Notes under the pieces: generated by a model
The model's input: the letters and a program-made list of their open reading frames with translations, nothing else
Told to the model about the DNA's origin: nothing
Databases searched by the model: none
From: Acidovorax sp.
GTDB lineage: Bacteria; Pseudomonadota; Gammaproteobacteria; Burkholderiales; Burkholderiaceae_C
Direction of reading: 5' to 3'
DNA: 64,000 nt
Assembly (NCBI GenBank): GCA_030692685.1
Contig: JAUXZO010000160.1
Coordinates: forward strand, 1 to 64,000
Made by a program: the position numbers and the translations under genes
In this document: piece by piece, positions 18,147 through 26,526 of the stretch
How the letters are laid out: every line of letters begins with the position of its first letter
Position numbering within the stretch: the first letter of the stretch is position 1

Positions 18147-18176
18147 GGGTCCCTTGTGGATGTGTGGTGATGTCGC

Positions 18177-18206
18177 GCGAAGCGAAGCGAAGCGAGGCGA
18201 AGCGAA
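18177..18206. repeat. Tandem 5-bp repeat
   Basis: Six copies of GCGAA, one altered to GCGAG, lie between the hemerythrin and DUF1328 genes, upstream of the hemerythrin start. Confidence 0.85.
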
Positions 18207-18219
18207 GGGAGTGACGTAC

Positions 18220-18405
18220 TTACTTCAGTACCTTGCGCGCAGCACCCACGCCGATGGCGGCAAGCACCACAAACACGACGGCCAGCACCAGAAACAGCAC
18301 AAACAAAACCTTGGCGATGCCCGCTGCACCGGCGGCGACTCCCGTAAAACCCAGGGCGCCCGCGACCAGGGAAATCAGGGCAAAAACGATGGCGTACTTC
18401 AACAT
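18220..18405 (-). CDS. DUF1328 small membrane protein
   Basis: The 61-residue peptide has two hydrophobic segments (about 3-24 and 32-56) and ends ARKVLK. It begins [20 protein letters not shown], the standard DUF1328 (YtjA) start. A ribosome site AAGGAGCG lies just upstream. The family is widespread in proteobacteria and often expressed under stress; its function is not established. Confidence 0.88.
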   Translation of the reverse strand: MLKYAIVFALISLVAGALGFTGVAAGAAGIAKVLFVLFLVLAVVFVVLAAIGVGAARKVLK

Positions 18406-18581
18406 GGGGGCGCTCCTTGCGGTGGTTGTCAGGCAGCGTGGGGCTGCGAATGGGGATGCAGGAACGATAACGGCGAGCGGTCTGAGTGGTCGTCAGCTTG
18501 GGCGGGTTGCGGATGTAGGAGGGAGCCGCTGGGTGTGCTGCTTGCACTGAGCGGTCGGAAACACGTTCGGAGAGCCCAAAA

Positions 18582-18612
18582 GAAAAGCCGCAATGCGGGG
18601 AGCGTTGCGGCT
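18582..18612 (-). terminator. Rho-independent terminator of metK
   Basis: Read on the minus strand, AGCCGCAA (18612-18605) pairs with TTGCGGCT (18593-18586), followed by TTTC. It lies about 95 bp downstream of the metK stop. The stretch 18406-18704 around it contains no gene that I can support. Confidence 0.6.
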
Positions 18613-18704
18613 TGTGAGGCGGTCCTGGGCCGTTCGGCCAGTGTTGACATCGCTTTCGCGACAGGACTGTGCCCTAAGAACGACTGCGCATTTCGCGCGT
18701 GGGC

Positions 18705-19886
18705 TTACAGCCCGGCTGCAGCACGCAGTGCAGCAGCTTTGTCGGTCTTTTCCCAAGTGAATTCGGGCTCTTCGCGCCCAAAGTGGCCATAGGCCGCTGT
18801 CTTTTCGTAGATCGGGCGCAGCAGGTCCAACATCTGGATGATGCCCTTGGGGCGCAGGTCAAAGTGCTCACGCACCAGAGCGGCAAGGCGTTCGTCCGAC
18901 ACCACGCCCGTGCCTTCGGTGTACACGGTGATGTTCATGGGCTCGGCGACACCAATGGCGTAGGCCACCTGGATCTGGCACTGGCGCGCCAGGCCAGCGG
19001 CCACGATGTTCTTGGCCACGTAGCGCGCGGCGTATGCGGCGCTGCGATCCACCTTGGTTGGGTCCTTGCCGCTGAAGGCGCCACCGCCGTGCGGGCAGGC
19101 ACCGCCATAGGTGTCCACGATGATCTTGCGGCCGGTCAAACCGCAGTCGCCTTGGGGGCCGCCGATGACAAAACGGCCGGTGGGGTTGATCAGGTAGCGC
19201 GTGTTCTGCAGCCATTCCTTGGGCAGCACGGGCTTGATGATCTCTTCGATGATGGCTTCGGTGAACGAGGCCTTCATCTTGGTCTGGGTTTCGCTCTGGT
19301 CAGGGTGGTGCTGGGTAGACAACACCACGGTGTCGATGCTGTGAGGCTTGCCGTCCACGTAGCGCATCGTCACTTGCGACTTGGCATCGGGGCGCAGAAA
19401 CGGCAGGCGGCCATCCTTGCGCAGCTGGGCCTGGCGTTCCACGAGGCGGTGCGCATAGTAGATGGGCGCGGGCATCAGCTCGGGCGTTTCGTCACACGCG
19501 TATCCGAACATCAGGCCCTGGTCACCAGCGCCGGTATTCAGGTGGTCGTCGCTGGCCTGGTCCACGCCCTGGGCGATGTCGTTACTTTGCTTGTCGTACG
19601 CCACCAGCACCGCGCAGCCCTTGTAGTCGATGCCGTAGTCGGTGTTGTCATAGCCGATGCGCTTGATGGTGTCGCGCGCCACCTGGATGTAGTCGACGTG
19701 GGCGTTGGTGGTGATCTCGCCTGCCAGCACCACAAGGCCGGTGTTGGTCAGCGTTTCGGCGGCGACGCGCGAGCGGGGGTCTTGCTTGAAGATCGCATCG
19801 AGAATCGCGTCAGAGATCTGATCGGCTACCTTGTCGGGGTGGCCTTCAGAGACGGATTCCGAGGTAAAGAGAAAGTCGTTCGCCAT
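18705..19886 (-). CDS. metK: S-adenosylmethionine synthetase
   Basis: The 393-residue enzyme makes S-adenosylmethionine from methionine and ATP in the cytoplasm. Conserved blocks are [35 protein letters not shown] and [19 protein letters not shown]. Length is normal. The start ATG is preceded by an AGGAG ribosome site that can pair with an upstream CTCCT, so translation may be regulated by leader structure. Confidence 0.97.
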   Translation of the reverse strand: MANDFLFTSESVSEGHPDKVADQISDAILDAIFKQDPRSRVAAETLTNTGLVVLAGEITTNAHVDYIQVARDTIKRIGYDNTDYGIDYKGCAVLVAYDKQSNDIAQGVDQASDDHLNTGAGDQGLMFGYACDETPELMPAPIYYAHRLVERQAQLRKDGRLPFLRPDAKSQVTMRYVDGKPHSIDTVVLSTQHHPDQSETQTKMKASFTEAIIEEIIKPVLPKEWLQNTRYLINPTGRFVIGGPQGDCGLTGRKIIVDTYGGACPHGGGAFSGKDPTKVDRSAAYAARYVAKNIVAAGLARQCQIQVAYAIGVAEPMNITVYTEGTGVVSDERLAALVREHFDLRPKGIIQMLDLLRPIYEKTAAYGHFGREEPEFTWEKTDKAAALRAAAGL

Positions 19887-19955
19887 TTGAATAAACTCCT
19901 GTGTTCCGGCATTTGGGGCGTTGCCCTCACCCCGAAGGAGCTTTGGCGAACGCTT
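19887..19955 (-). promoter_or_regulatory. Structured leader of metK that can sequester its ribosome site
   Basis: In the mRNA, AAGCTCCT (19943-19936) can pair with AGGAGTTT (19900-19893), which contains the metK ribosome-binding site; there are 7 Watson-Crick pairs and one G-U. Between the two lie a UUCG tetraloop (CC-UUCG-GG) and a GGGC-AAC-GCCC hairpin that could form an alternative fold. The layout resembles a translation-controlling leader. I could not match it to a named riboswitch class. Confidence 0.4.
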
Positions 19956-20018
19956 TAGCAGATTTTTTTAACGTCGCCCTGCAAGTTGCTCATTTAACTC
20001 AGCGACCCCGCTATTTTA

Positions 20019-20873
20019 ATGCCAGTCGTCTTTCGATTCTTTTCCGTGTTACCACTGTGGTTGCTGCACGCGCTCGGCGCAGCCATGGGCTGGGTGGTGT
20101 TTGCCGCATCGCCCACGTACCGGCGCAGGTTCGTGGCGAACGTGGCGTTGGCGGGGTATTCGTTGGGGGCCGTGCGTGCCGCCGTGGCCCATGCGGGGCG
20201 CATGGTGGCGGAGCTGCCGCGTCTTTGGCTGGGCGCCCCCATGCCGTGCCAGCTGACCGGCGATGCCTGTGTGGATAGCGCTTACGCAGCCGGGCGCGGC
20301 ATTGTGTTTCTCACGCCGCACCAGGGGTGCTTTGAATTGGCAGGGCAGGCGGTCGCACGGCTCTGGAGCGTCGAGCGTGGGCCTATTACGGTGCTTTACC
20401 GCCCCGCACGTCAGGCGTGGCTGGCCAAGGTGATGGAAACCGCTCGCAACCGCCCCGGCATGCTGGCGGTGCCCACCACGCTGGCAGGTGTGCGCCAGAT
20501 GCTCAAAGCCTTGCGCCGGGGCGAGGCCGTGGGCCTGCTGCCGGACCAGGTCCCGCCGGAGGGCCAGGGCCAGTGGGCCCCTTTTTTTGGCCGCGATGCG
20601 TACACGATGACCTTGGCAGTGCGGCTGGCGCAGCAGACCGGTGCAGCCATCGTGCTGGCACGTTGCGAGCGCCTGCCCTGGGGACGGGGATTTGTCACCC
20701 ATTTCGAACCGCTGGCGCAGCCGCTGTCGGACCAACTGGACCTTGCCGTTGCGCAGATCAATCAGGCCATGGAACACCTCATTCGCCAATGCCCCGAGCA
20801 ATACCTGTGGGGTTATGCCCGCTACAAGCAACCGCGCGGTGAAGCGGTGGCAACGGCAGAGGTGCGTGCATGA
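20019..20873 (+). CDS. Lysophospholipid/lipid A acyltransferase, LpxL (HtrB) family, first copy
   Basis: The 284-residue inner-membrane protein has an N-terminal membrane anchor (about 5-30) and the catalytic HX4E motif in FLTPHQGCFELAG. Further along are GEAVGLLPDQVPPEGQG and CPEQYLWGYARYKQP, typical of lipid A late acyltransferases that use acyl-ACP. The stop overlaps the start of a second family member by 4 bp (ATGA), so the pair is translated together. Which acyl chain and position each one uses cannot be told. Confidence 0.88.
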   Translation: MPVVFRFFSVLPLWLLHALGAAMGWVVFAASPTYRRRFVANVALAGYSLGAVRAAVAHAGRMVAELPRLWLGAPMPCQLTGDACVDSAYAAGRGIVFLTPHQGCFELAGQAVARLWSVERGPITVLYRPARQAWLAKVMETARNRPGMLAVPTTLAGVRQMLKALRRGEAVGLLPDQVPPEGQGQWAPFFGRDAYTMTLAVRLAQQTGAAIVLARCERLPWGRGFVTHFEPLAQPLSDQLDLAVAQINQAMEHLIRQCPEQYLWGYARYKQPRGEAVATAEVRA

Positions 20874-21739
20874 CGGGGCGCCTGGGGGTTTGGTTCATGC
20901 GCGTGCTGGCGCGCTTGCCGCTGCCGGTGCTGCGCGGCATGGGCTGGCTGATTGGGCGCATCCTGTTTGTGCTGGCCGGGCCTCGTCGGCGTGTGGCGCT
21001 GCGCAATCTGGCGCTGTGTTATCCCGATGCGACACAACAGCAGCGCCGCGCCTGGGCGCAAGAGACGTTTGTGGTGTTCTGCCAGTCGTGGCTGGACCGC
21101 AGCTGGTTGTGGTTTGCACCGCGTGATGTGGTGCTGGAACGTGTCAAGCTGACGGGCGCGTTGAACGAGCTGGACGGCGACACGCCAACCATCATTTTTG
21201 CGCCGCATTTCTACGGCATGGATGCGGGCGGCTCGGCGCTGACCTTGCACACGCAGCGCGCTTTCACCTCGATCTTTTCGACCCACCCGGACCCCGCTGT
21301 AGATGCGTGGTTTCGCCAGGGGCGCCAGCGCTTTGGCGATGTGCGCATGCTCAACCGCAATGACGGGGTCAAGCCCATCATTTCCAACCTGCGCAAAGGT
21401 GGGCTGCTGTACCTGCTGCCCGACATGGACTTTGGCCGCAACGATTCGCTGTTTGTGCCGTTCTACGGAGTGCAGGCTGCTACCGTGCCGTCGCTGTCTC
21501 GTTTTGCGCGGCTGGGGCGGGCCAAGGTCATCGCCATGGTGACGCGCCTCACGCCGACCGGTTATGTGGCCGAGATCACGCCAGTCTGGAGCGGCTACCC
21601 CACCGAAGATGCCGAGGCTGACACGGCGCTCATGAACCTCAATCTGCAGCGCTACATCGACGTGTCGCCGGGCCAGTATTACTGGGTGCACAAGCGCTTC
21701 AAGACGCGACCCGAAGGCGAACCGTCAATCTATTCCTGA
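20870..21739 (+). CDS. Lysophospholipid/lipid A acyltransferase, LpxL family, second copy
   Basis: This 289-residue protein is a clearly divergent homologue of the upstream gene. It has an N-terminal hydrophobic anchor and an HX4D catalytic motif in IIFAPHFYGMDAGGSAL. LLYLLPDMDFGRNDS and GQYYWVHKRFKTRPEGE are conserved late blocks. The ATG overlaps the previous stop. Two adjacent enzymes may add the two secondary acyl chains of lipid A in turn, as LpxL and LpxM do in enterobacteria; this is inferred. Confidence 0.88.
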   Translation: MTGRLGVWFMRVLARLPLPVLRGMGWLIGRILFVLAGPRRRVALRNLALCYPDATQQQRRAWAQETFVVFCQSWLDRSWLWFAPRDVVLERVKLTGALNELDGDTPTIIFAPHFYGMDAGGSALTLHTQRAFTSIFSTHPDPAVDAWFRQGRQRFGDVRMLNRNDGVKPIISNLRKGGLLYLLPDMDFGRNDSLFVPFYGVQAATVPSLSRFARLGRAKVIAMVTRLTPTGYVAEITPVWSGYPTEDAEADTALMNLNLQRYIDVSPGQYYWVHKRFKTRPEGEPSIYS

Positions 21740-21769
21740 CGGAGAGTTTCAGGAAAGTTAAAGTAAAAA

Positions 21770-21815
21770 TGGCCGCTAGCGCTTACTGGTAAAGCGCTAG
21801 AAGCTATCATTTTTG
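21770..21815 (+). repeat. Dispersed palindromic element, copy 5
   Basis: Arms CTAGCGCTT (21776-21784) and AAGCGCTAG (21792-21800) enclose ACTGGTA, followed by AAGCTATCATTTTTGC. It lies between the convergent acyltransferase and alpha/beta hydrolase genes. The TGA stop of the hydrolase (21809-21807 on the minus strand) lies inside its AGCTATCA flank. Confidence 0.8.
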
Positions 21816-22724
21816 CTGAAAGAAGCGTTGCAGCTCCTGCGCCACCCGCTCCGGGTGTTCGTGCACGATCCAGTGCGATGCGTGTTCCACCTGCCGCAGC
21901 TGCAGCTGCGGCACCCAGCCCGGCAGGCCGTCGAGCAGGCCGGGCAGCAGGGCGGGGTCGTCCATGCCCCACAGCACCAGCGTGGGCACCGTCACCGTCA
22001 ACATCGAATCAGGCAGGGTGATGGCTTGGGCGCCCGGGTCGCCCTCGCGCGGTGGGCGCAGGGGGCTGGCGCGGTAGTAGTTGCAGGCGCCGGTCAGGCC
22101 CTGCTGCCACAGCGCACGGTATTGGGCGCGCACGCTGTCGGTCAGCCATGCCGGGGCTCTGCCATCCGGGGCGTTGAAGAATGCAAACAGGCGGCGGAAG
22201 TCGTCTTCGGCCAGCAGCGCTTCGGCATCGGGTCTGCACAAAAAGTGCATGTACTGGCTGCCCGCCTGCTGCGCTGCGTTGTGCTGCAGCTCGCGCAAGA
22301 ACGCGCCGGGATGCGGGGAGTTGAGGATGGCCAGCCGCTTCATGAGCTGCGGCTGCTGGTTGGCCAGGTTCCAGGCCACGGCGCCGCCCCAGTCGTGCGC
22401 CACCAGGCATTCCAGCGCGCTGCCAGGGCATTCGTGGGCGATCAGCGCCACCAAGTCCTGCACCAGATGCTTGGCTCGGTAGGCGTCCACTTCAACCGGG
22501 CTGCTGGACGGGCCAAATCCGCGCAGGTACGGCGCCAAACAGCGGTAGCCGCCGTTTTCGGGGCGGGAAAAGTGCAGCAGCAACTCGTCCCAGATAAAGG
22601 CTCCCTCCGGGAATCCGTGCAAAAACAGCAGCACCGGGCTCCCCGCCACGCCGCTCACGCGGCAGTGCAGGGTGGTTCCGTGGGGCAGGGAGACGGCGTT
22701 GGTTTGAATCATGGCGCTACGCAT
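21807..22724 (-). CDS. Alpha/beta hydrolase, epoxide hydrolase / dehalogenase-like
   Basis: The 305-residue protein has the oxyanion-hole motif FLHGFPEGAFIWDE, the nucleophile Asp in LVAHDWGGAVAWNLA, an acidic residue in LWGMDDPALLP and a catalytic His in VEHASHWIVHEHPE. Asp as nucleophile points to epoxide hydrolases or haloalkane/haloacetate dehalogenases rather than esterases. An alternative start five codons later (MIQTNAV) is possible. The substrate is unknown. A palindromic element flanks each end. Confidence 0.85.
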   Translation of the reverse strand: MRSAMIQTNAVSLPHGTTLHCRVSGVAGSPVLLFLHGFPEGAFIWDELLLHFSRPENGGYRCLAPYLRGFGPSSSPVEVDAYRAKHLVQDLVALIAHECPGSALECLVAHDWGGAVAWNLANQQPQLMKRLAILNSPHPGAFLRELQHNAAQQAGSQYMHFLCRPDAEALLAEDDFRRLFAFFNAPDGRAPAWLTDSVRAQYRALWQQGLTGACNYYRASPLRPPREGDPGAQAITLPDSMLTVTVPTLVLWGMDDPALLPGLLDGLPGWVPQLQLRQVEHASHWIVHEHPERVAQELQRFFQQK

Positions 22725-22725
22725 T

Positions 22726-22775
22726 TAATAGCTGCTAGCGCTTGATGGATAAGCGCTAGGGCCTAGTTTGACTGA
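22726..22775 (-). repeat. Dispersed palindromic element, copy 6
   Basis: Arms CTAGCGCTT (22735-22743) and AAGCGCTAG (22751-22759) enclose GATGGAT, with TAATAGCTG on the left and GGCCTAGTTTGACTG on the right. The last codons and the TAG stop of engB lie within the right flank, so the element follows engB directly. Confidence 0.8.
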
Positions 22776-23512
22776 ATATCCTCAGAATCATCGAGCTCTG
22801 GGGGCTCATCGGTGGGTGCTGGGCCTGCAACGGCCAGGGCTTGCGCGGGATGCGCCCATTGCCACAGTAGCTGCGCCACCTCGTCCACGCCCTGTTTCTT
22901 GAGGGCCGAGAACATCATCACCTCTCCGCCGGCCGCGTTCAGTCGCGTAATCGACAGGATCTTGGCTTGCTCCGAGCGCGTGAGCTTGTCGGCCTTGGTC
23001 AGCACGATGAGGAATTTCAAACCTTCTTCGACCCGTGGGCGCAGCACCTCCAGCAGGGCCTCGTCCAGCTCGGTCAACCCGAGGCGGGGGTCGCACAGCA
23101 AGACGATGCCGGTCAGCCCGGGGCGGCTGACCAGGTAATTGACCATCACCTGCTGCCAGCGCACCTTGTCGGACCGCGACACCTTCGCGTAGCCATAGCC
23201 GGGTAGATCCGCGAGCACCGCATCGGTCACGCCGTGTTTGCCCAGCGAGAACAGGTTGATGTGCTGCGTGCGTCCTGGACGTTTAGAGGCGAACGCCAGT
23301 TGCTTTTGCTGAGTGAGGGTGTTGATGCAGGTGGATTTTCCTGCGTTGGAGCGGCCCACAAAGGCGATTTCAGGAACGTGGATGGGCGGCAGGTGGTGCA
23401 GCTGCGCGGCCGTGGTCAGGAACCTGGCGGTATGCATCCAGCCCATGGCGATCTTGGCGTCAGGTGCGGGCGGAAGGGAGCCAGCAACTGGCGCGGTAGA
23501 GGATGTCGTCAT
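22763..23512 (-). CDS. engB: Ribosome biogenesis GTP-binding protein EngB (YsxC/YihA)
   Basis: The 249-residue GTPase has G1 GRSNAGKST, switch region RPGRTQHINLF, G3 DLPGYGYAKV and G4 TKAD, in the EngB arrangement. It helps assemble the large ribosomal subunit and is usually essential. It is divergent from the cytochrome c4 gene, a frequent neighbour in this family. The C-terminus (DIQSN) is encoded by a palindromic repeat. Confidence 0.95.
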   Translation of the reverse strand: MTTSSTAPVAGSLPPAPDAKIAMGWMHTARFLTTAAQLHHLPPIHVPEIAFVGRSNAGKSTCINTLTQQKQLAFASKRPGRTQHINLFSLGKHGVTDAVLADLPGYGYAKVSRSDKVRWQQVMVNYLVSRPGLTGIVLLCDPRLGLTELDEALLEVLRPRVEEGLKFLIVLTKADKLTRSEQAKILSITRLNAAGGEVMMFSALKKQGVDEVAQLLWQWAHPAQALAVAGPAPTDEPPELDDSEDIQSN

Positions 23513-23518
23513 GGGGAA

Positions 23519-23548
23519 TTGGGCTAAGAGGAACCATCATTGTAGAAT
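23519..23548 (+). promoter_or_regulatory. Probable sigma-70 promoter of the cytochrome c4 gene
   Basis: TTGGGC (23519-23524) and TAGAAT (23543-23548) are 18 bp apart and lie 37 bp upstream of the cytochrome start, in the gap divergent from engB. Confidence 0.45.
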
Positions 23549-23584
23549 CGCGAGGTTTTGCGCACATAAACACAGACCCTCGAT

Positions 23585-24226
23585 ATGAAGTTGCTCGCCT
23601 CTTTGCTGACGGCTGCCATCCTGGCAGCACCTGTTTTTTCGGCCTATGCAGCAGGGGAAACTCCTGCCGCGCCACCCAAGGCGGCCAAACCGGATCTCGT
23701 CAAAGGCGAGGCCCTGTATACCGCGGTGTGTGCGGCCTGCCATGGCGCAGATGGCAACTCGGCCATTGCAGCCAACCCCAAACTGTCGCGGCAGCACCCG
23801 GAGTATCTCGTCAAGCAACTGCACGAGTTCAAGTCCGGCAAGCGCAACAACGCCATCATGAAGGGCTTCGCTTCGGCCCTCAGCGATGACGACATGAAGA
23901 ACATTTCGTACTGGGTGGCTTCCAAGGCCGCCAAGCCCGGTTTTGCCAAAGAAAAAGAACTGGTTTCCCTGGGTGAACGCATCTATCGCGGCGGCATTGC
24001 AGACCGCCAGATCGCTGCCTGCGCTGGTTGCCACAGCCCCAACGGTGCAGGTATTCCTGCCCAATACCCTCGCCTGTCGGGCCAGCATGCCGACTACACG
24101 ACGGCGCAGCTCAACATGTTCCGCGATGGATCGCGTGGCAACAGCACCCAGATGACACAAGTGGCGGCCAAGCTGAACGACAAGGAAATCAAGGCTGTTT
24201 CGGATTACATCGCTGGCCTGCGCTGA
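23585..24226 (+). CDS. Di-haem cytochrome c4
   Basis: The 213-residue secreted protein has a Sec signal peptide (about 1-22) and two class I cytochrome c domains with haem motifs CAACH (residues 49-53) and CAGCH (146-150). The tandem domain structure and length are those of cytochrome c4, a periplasmic electron carrier to terminal oxidases. It is followed by a strong terminator and then by the ResB and CcsB genes needed for attaching haem to such proteins. Confidence 0.93.
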   Translation: MKLLASLLTAAILAAPVFSAYAAGETPAAPPKAAKPDLVKGEALYTAVCAACHGADGNSAIAANPKLSRQHPEYLVKQLHEFKSGKRNNAIMKGFASALSDDDMKNISYWVASKAAKPGFAKEKELVSLGERIYRGGIADRQIAACAGCHSPNGAGIPAQYPRLSGQHADYTTAQLNMFRDGSRGNSTQMTQVAAKLNDKEIKAVSDYIAGLR

Positions 24227-24302
24227 TTGAACTTTGCAAAACAGTGGCCCTTTAAGGTTCTTTGAACCGGGTCACACGGAACCTACCGCCAATAACAAAC
24301 CC

Positions 24303-24343
24303 AAAAAGGGCGGGTCCATCGCACAGATGGCCCCGCCCTTTTT
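24303..24343. terminator. Strong bidirectional terminator after cytochrome c4
   Basis: AAAAAGGGCGGG (24303-24314) pairs perfectly with CCCGCCCTTTTT (24332-24343), with runs of A before and T after the stem. It separates the cytochrome gene from resB. Confidence 0.8.
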
Positions 24344-24372
24344 CTTTCGCGCCCCGCTGCCCTTTTTCATTC

Positions 24373-26526
24373 ATGTCCGACAACACCCAAGGCCTTAGCC
24401 TGAAGTCTGGCTCCCAGGCCCTGCGCGCCGGGGTCGAACTGCTGTCCTCCATGCGGTTCGCCATCTCGCTGCTGACGGTGATCTGTATTGCCTCGGTGAT
24501 CGGCACGGTGCTCAAGCAGCATGAGCCGGCCGCCAACTATGTCAACCAGTTCGGCCCCTTCTGGGCAGAGCTGTTTGCGGCGATCCAGCTCAACGCGGTG
24601 TACAGCGCCTGGTGGTTTTTGCTCATCCTGGCTTTTCTGGTGCTCAGTACCTCGTTATGTATTGCCCGCAATACGCCCAAGATCCTGGTCGACATCCGGG
24701 TCTACAAGGAAAACATCCGCGAGCAGAGCCTGAAGGCTTTTCACCACAAGGCCGAGGCCGACCTCACCGCATCTGCAGAAACCGAAGCGCGCCGCATCGG
24801 CACCATGCTCTCTGGCGGTGGCTGGAAGGTGCGCCTGCAGCAGCGCGACACCGCTGCAGGCCCCGGAGCCGGGTGGATGGTGGCCGCCAAGGCCGGTGCT
24901 GCCAACAAGCTCGGCTATATCGCCGCGCACAGCGCCATCGTGTTGGTGTGTGTGGGCGGCTTGTTGGACGGCGATCTCGTGGTGCGGGCGCAGATGATGC
25001 TGGGCGGCAAGTCGGTCTACACCGGTGGCGGGCTGATTGCCGACGTGAAGCCCGAACACCGCCTGTCCGAGCGCAACCCCACCTTCCGCGGCAACCTGCT
25101 GGTGGCCGAAGGCACGCAGTCGAGCACGGCCATCCTCAACCAGTCCGACGGCGTGTTGCTTCAAGACTTGCCGTTTGCCATCGAACTCAAGAAGTTCATC
25201 GTGGAGCACTACTCCACCGGCATGCCCAAGCTGTTTGCCAGCGAGATCATCATCCACGACAAGGCAACTGGCGAGAAAACGCCTGCGCGTGTGGAGGTGA
25301 ACCACCCGGCCAGCTACAAGGGCATTGAGATCTACCAGTCGAGTTTTGACGACGGTGGCTCGCTCCTCAAGCTGCGTGGCGTGCCCATGGTGGCGGGCGC
25401 GAAGCCCATTGAGGTCGAAGGTGTGGTGGGTAATTCAACCCAGCTCACCAACAACGGCGGCGGTGCGGGCGGCGACACGCTGACGCTGGAGTTCACGGCG
25501 CTGCGCACCATCAATGTGGAAAATTTTGCCGGCGCGGGCCCCGGAAGCACGGGTGTGGATGTGCGCAAGGTGGATCTGCGCGAATCGGTCGAGTCACGCC
25601 TGGGTGCCGCGAACAAGACGGTCACCAAGAAAGAACTGCGCAACGTCGGCCCCAGCGTGAGCTACAAGCTGCGCGACGCCGCTGGCCAGGCGCGTGAGTT
25701 CCACAACTACATGCTGCCCGTCGATACCGGCGATGGCGTGCCCGTGTTCTTGCTGGGTGTACGCGAAACCCCCTCAGAGCCGTTTCGCTACCTGCGGGTG
25801 CCGGCCGATGACAAGGGCAGCATGGACGGATTCTTGCGCATGAAAACCCTGCTGGCCGACCCGGACGCGCGTGAGCAGGCTGTGCGTCGCTATGTGTCGC
25901 AGGCCATCGATGCATCGCGTCCTGACTTGGCAGACCAGCTACAGCAATCCGCGTCGCGCGCGCTGGCCCTGTTTGCAGGCCAAGGCATCGTCGATGGCAA
26001 GCCCACCGGTGGTTTGCAGGCGGTGTCCGACTTCATGGAAGCCAATGTGCCCGAGGCCGAACGTGCACGCGCGGGTGAAGTGCTGGTGCGCATTCTGAAC
26101 GGCACCTTGTTCGAGGTGGCCCAGCTTTCGCGCCAGCGCGCTGGGCTGCCCGCCTTGCCGCAGGACGACCAGACCCAGGGTTTTATGACCCAGGCGGTGC
26201 TCTCGCTCAGCGACGCACAGATTTACCCCGCACCGCTGGCGTTTGAATTGAAGGATTTCACCCAAGTGCAGGCCAGCGTGTTTCAGGTGGCGCGAGCCCC
26301 TGGCAAAAATATTGTTTATCTGGGCTGCACCTTGTTGATTCTGGGCATTTTTGCCATGCTCTACGTGCGCGAACGTCGCATCTGGGTGTGGCTGGCGCCG
26401 CAGGACGGCCGCACCCACGCCACCATGGCCTTGTCGACCAACCGCAAGACCATGGACGGCGACCAAGAGTTTGTAGAGCTCGCACAGAAACTGATCGGGG
26501 CCGCGCCCCGCGAAGGTAAAGCATGA
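24373..26526 (+). CDS. resB: Cytochrome c maturation protein ResB (Ccs1)
   Basis: The 717-residue inner-membrane protein has N-terminal membrane segments (around residues 35-55 and 80-105), another near 190, a large periplasmic domain and a C-terminal membrane segment (about 640-660). MRFAISLLTVICIASVIGTV and NHPASYKGIEIYQSSFDDGG are typical ResB blocks. With CcsB it transports and attaches haem in the system II pathway. The start MSDNTQGLSL at 24373 was chosen because the preceding open frame runs through the terminator. Its stop overlaps ccsB. Confidence 0.93.
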   Translation: MSDNTQGLSLKSGSQALRAGVELLSSMRFAISLLTVICIASVIGTVLKQHEPAANYVNQFGPFWAELFAAIQLNAVYSAWWFLLILAFLVLSTSLCIARNTPKILVDIRVYKENIREQSLKAFHHKAEADLTASAETEARRIGTMLSGGGWKVRLQQRDTAAGPGAGWMVAAKAGAANKLGYIAAHSAIVLVCVGGLLDGDLVVRAQMMLGGKSVYTGGGLIADVKPEHRLSERNPTFRGNLLVAEGTQSSTAILNQSDGVLLQDLPFAIELKKFIVEHYSTGMPKLFASEIIIHDKATGEKTPARVEVNHPASYKGIEIYQSSFDDGGSLLKLRGVPMVAGAKPIEVEGVVGNSTQLTNNGGGAGGDTLTLEFTALRTINVENFAGAGPGSTGVDVRKVDLRESVESRLGAANKTVTKKELRNVGPSVSYKLRDAAGQAREFHNYMLPVDTGDGVPVFLLGVRETPSEPFRYLRVPADDKGSMDGFLRMKTLLADPDAREQAVRRYVSQAIDASRPDLADQLQQSASRALALFAGQGIVDGKPTGGLQAVSDFMEANVPEAERARAGEVLVRILNGTLFEVAQLSRQRAGLPALPQDDQTQGFMTQAVLSLSDAQIYPAPLAFELKDFTQVQASVFQVARAPGKNIVYLGCTLLILGIFAMLYVRERRIWVWLAPQDGRTHATMALSTNRKTMDGDQEFVELAQKLIGAAPREGKA

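Noticed and set aside
18406..18704. Possible small gene or RNA between DUF1328 and metK
   Set aside because: Apart from the metK terminator hairpin nothing coding or clearly structured was found.
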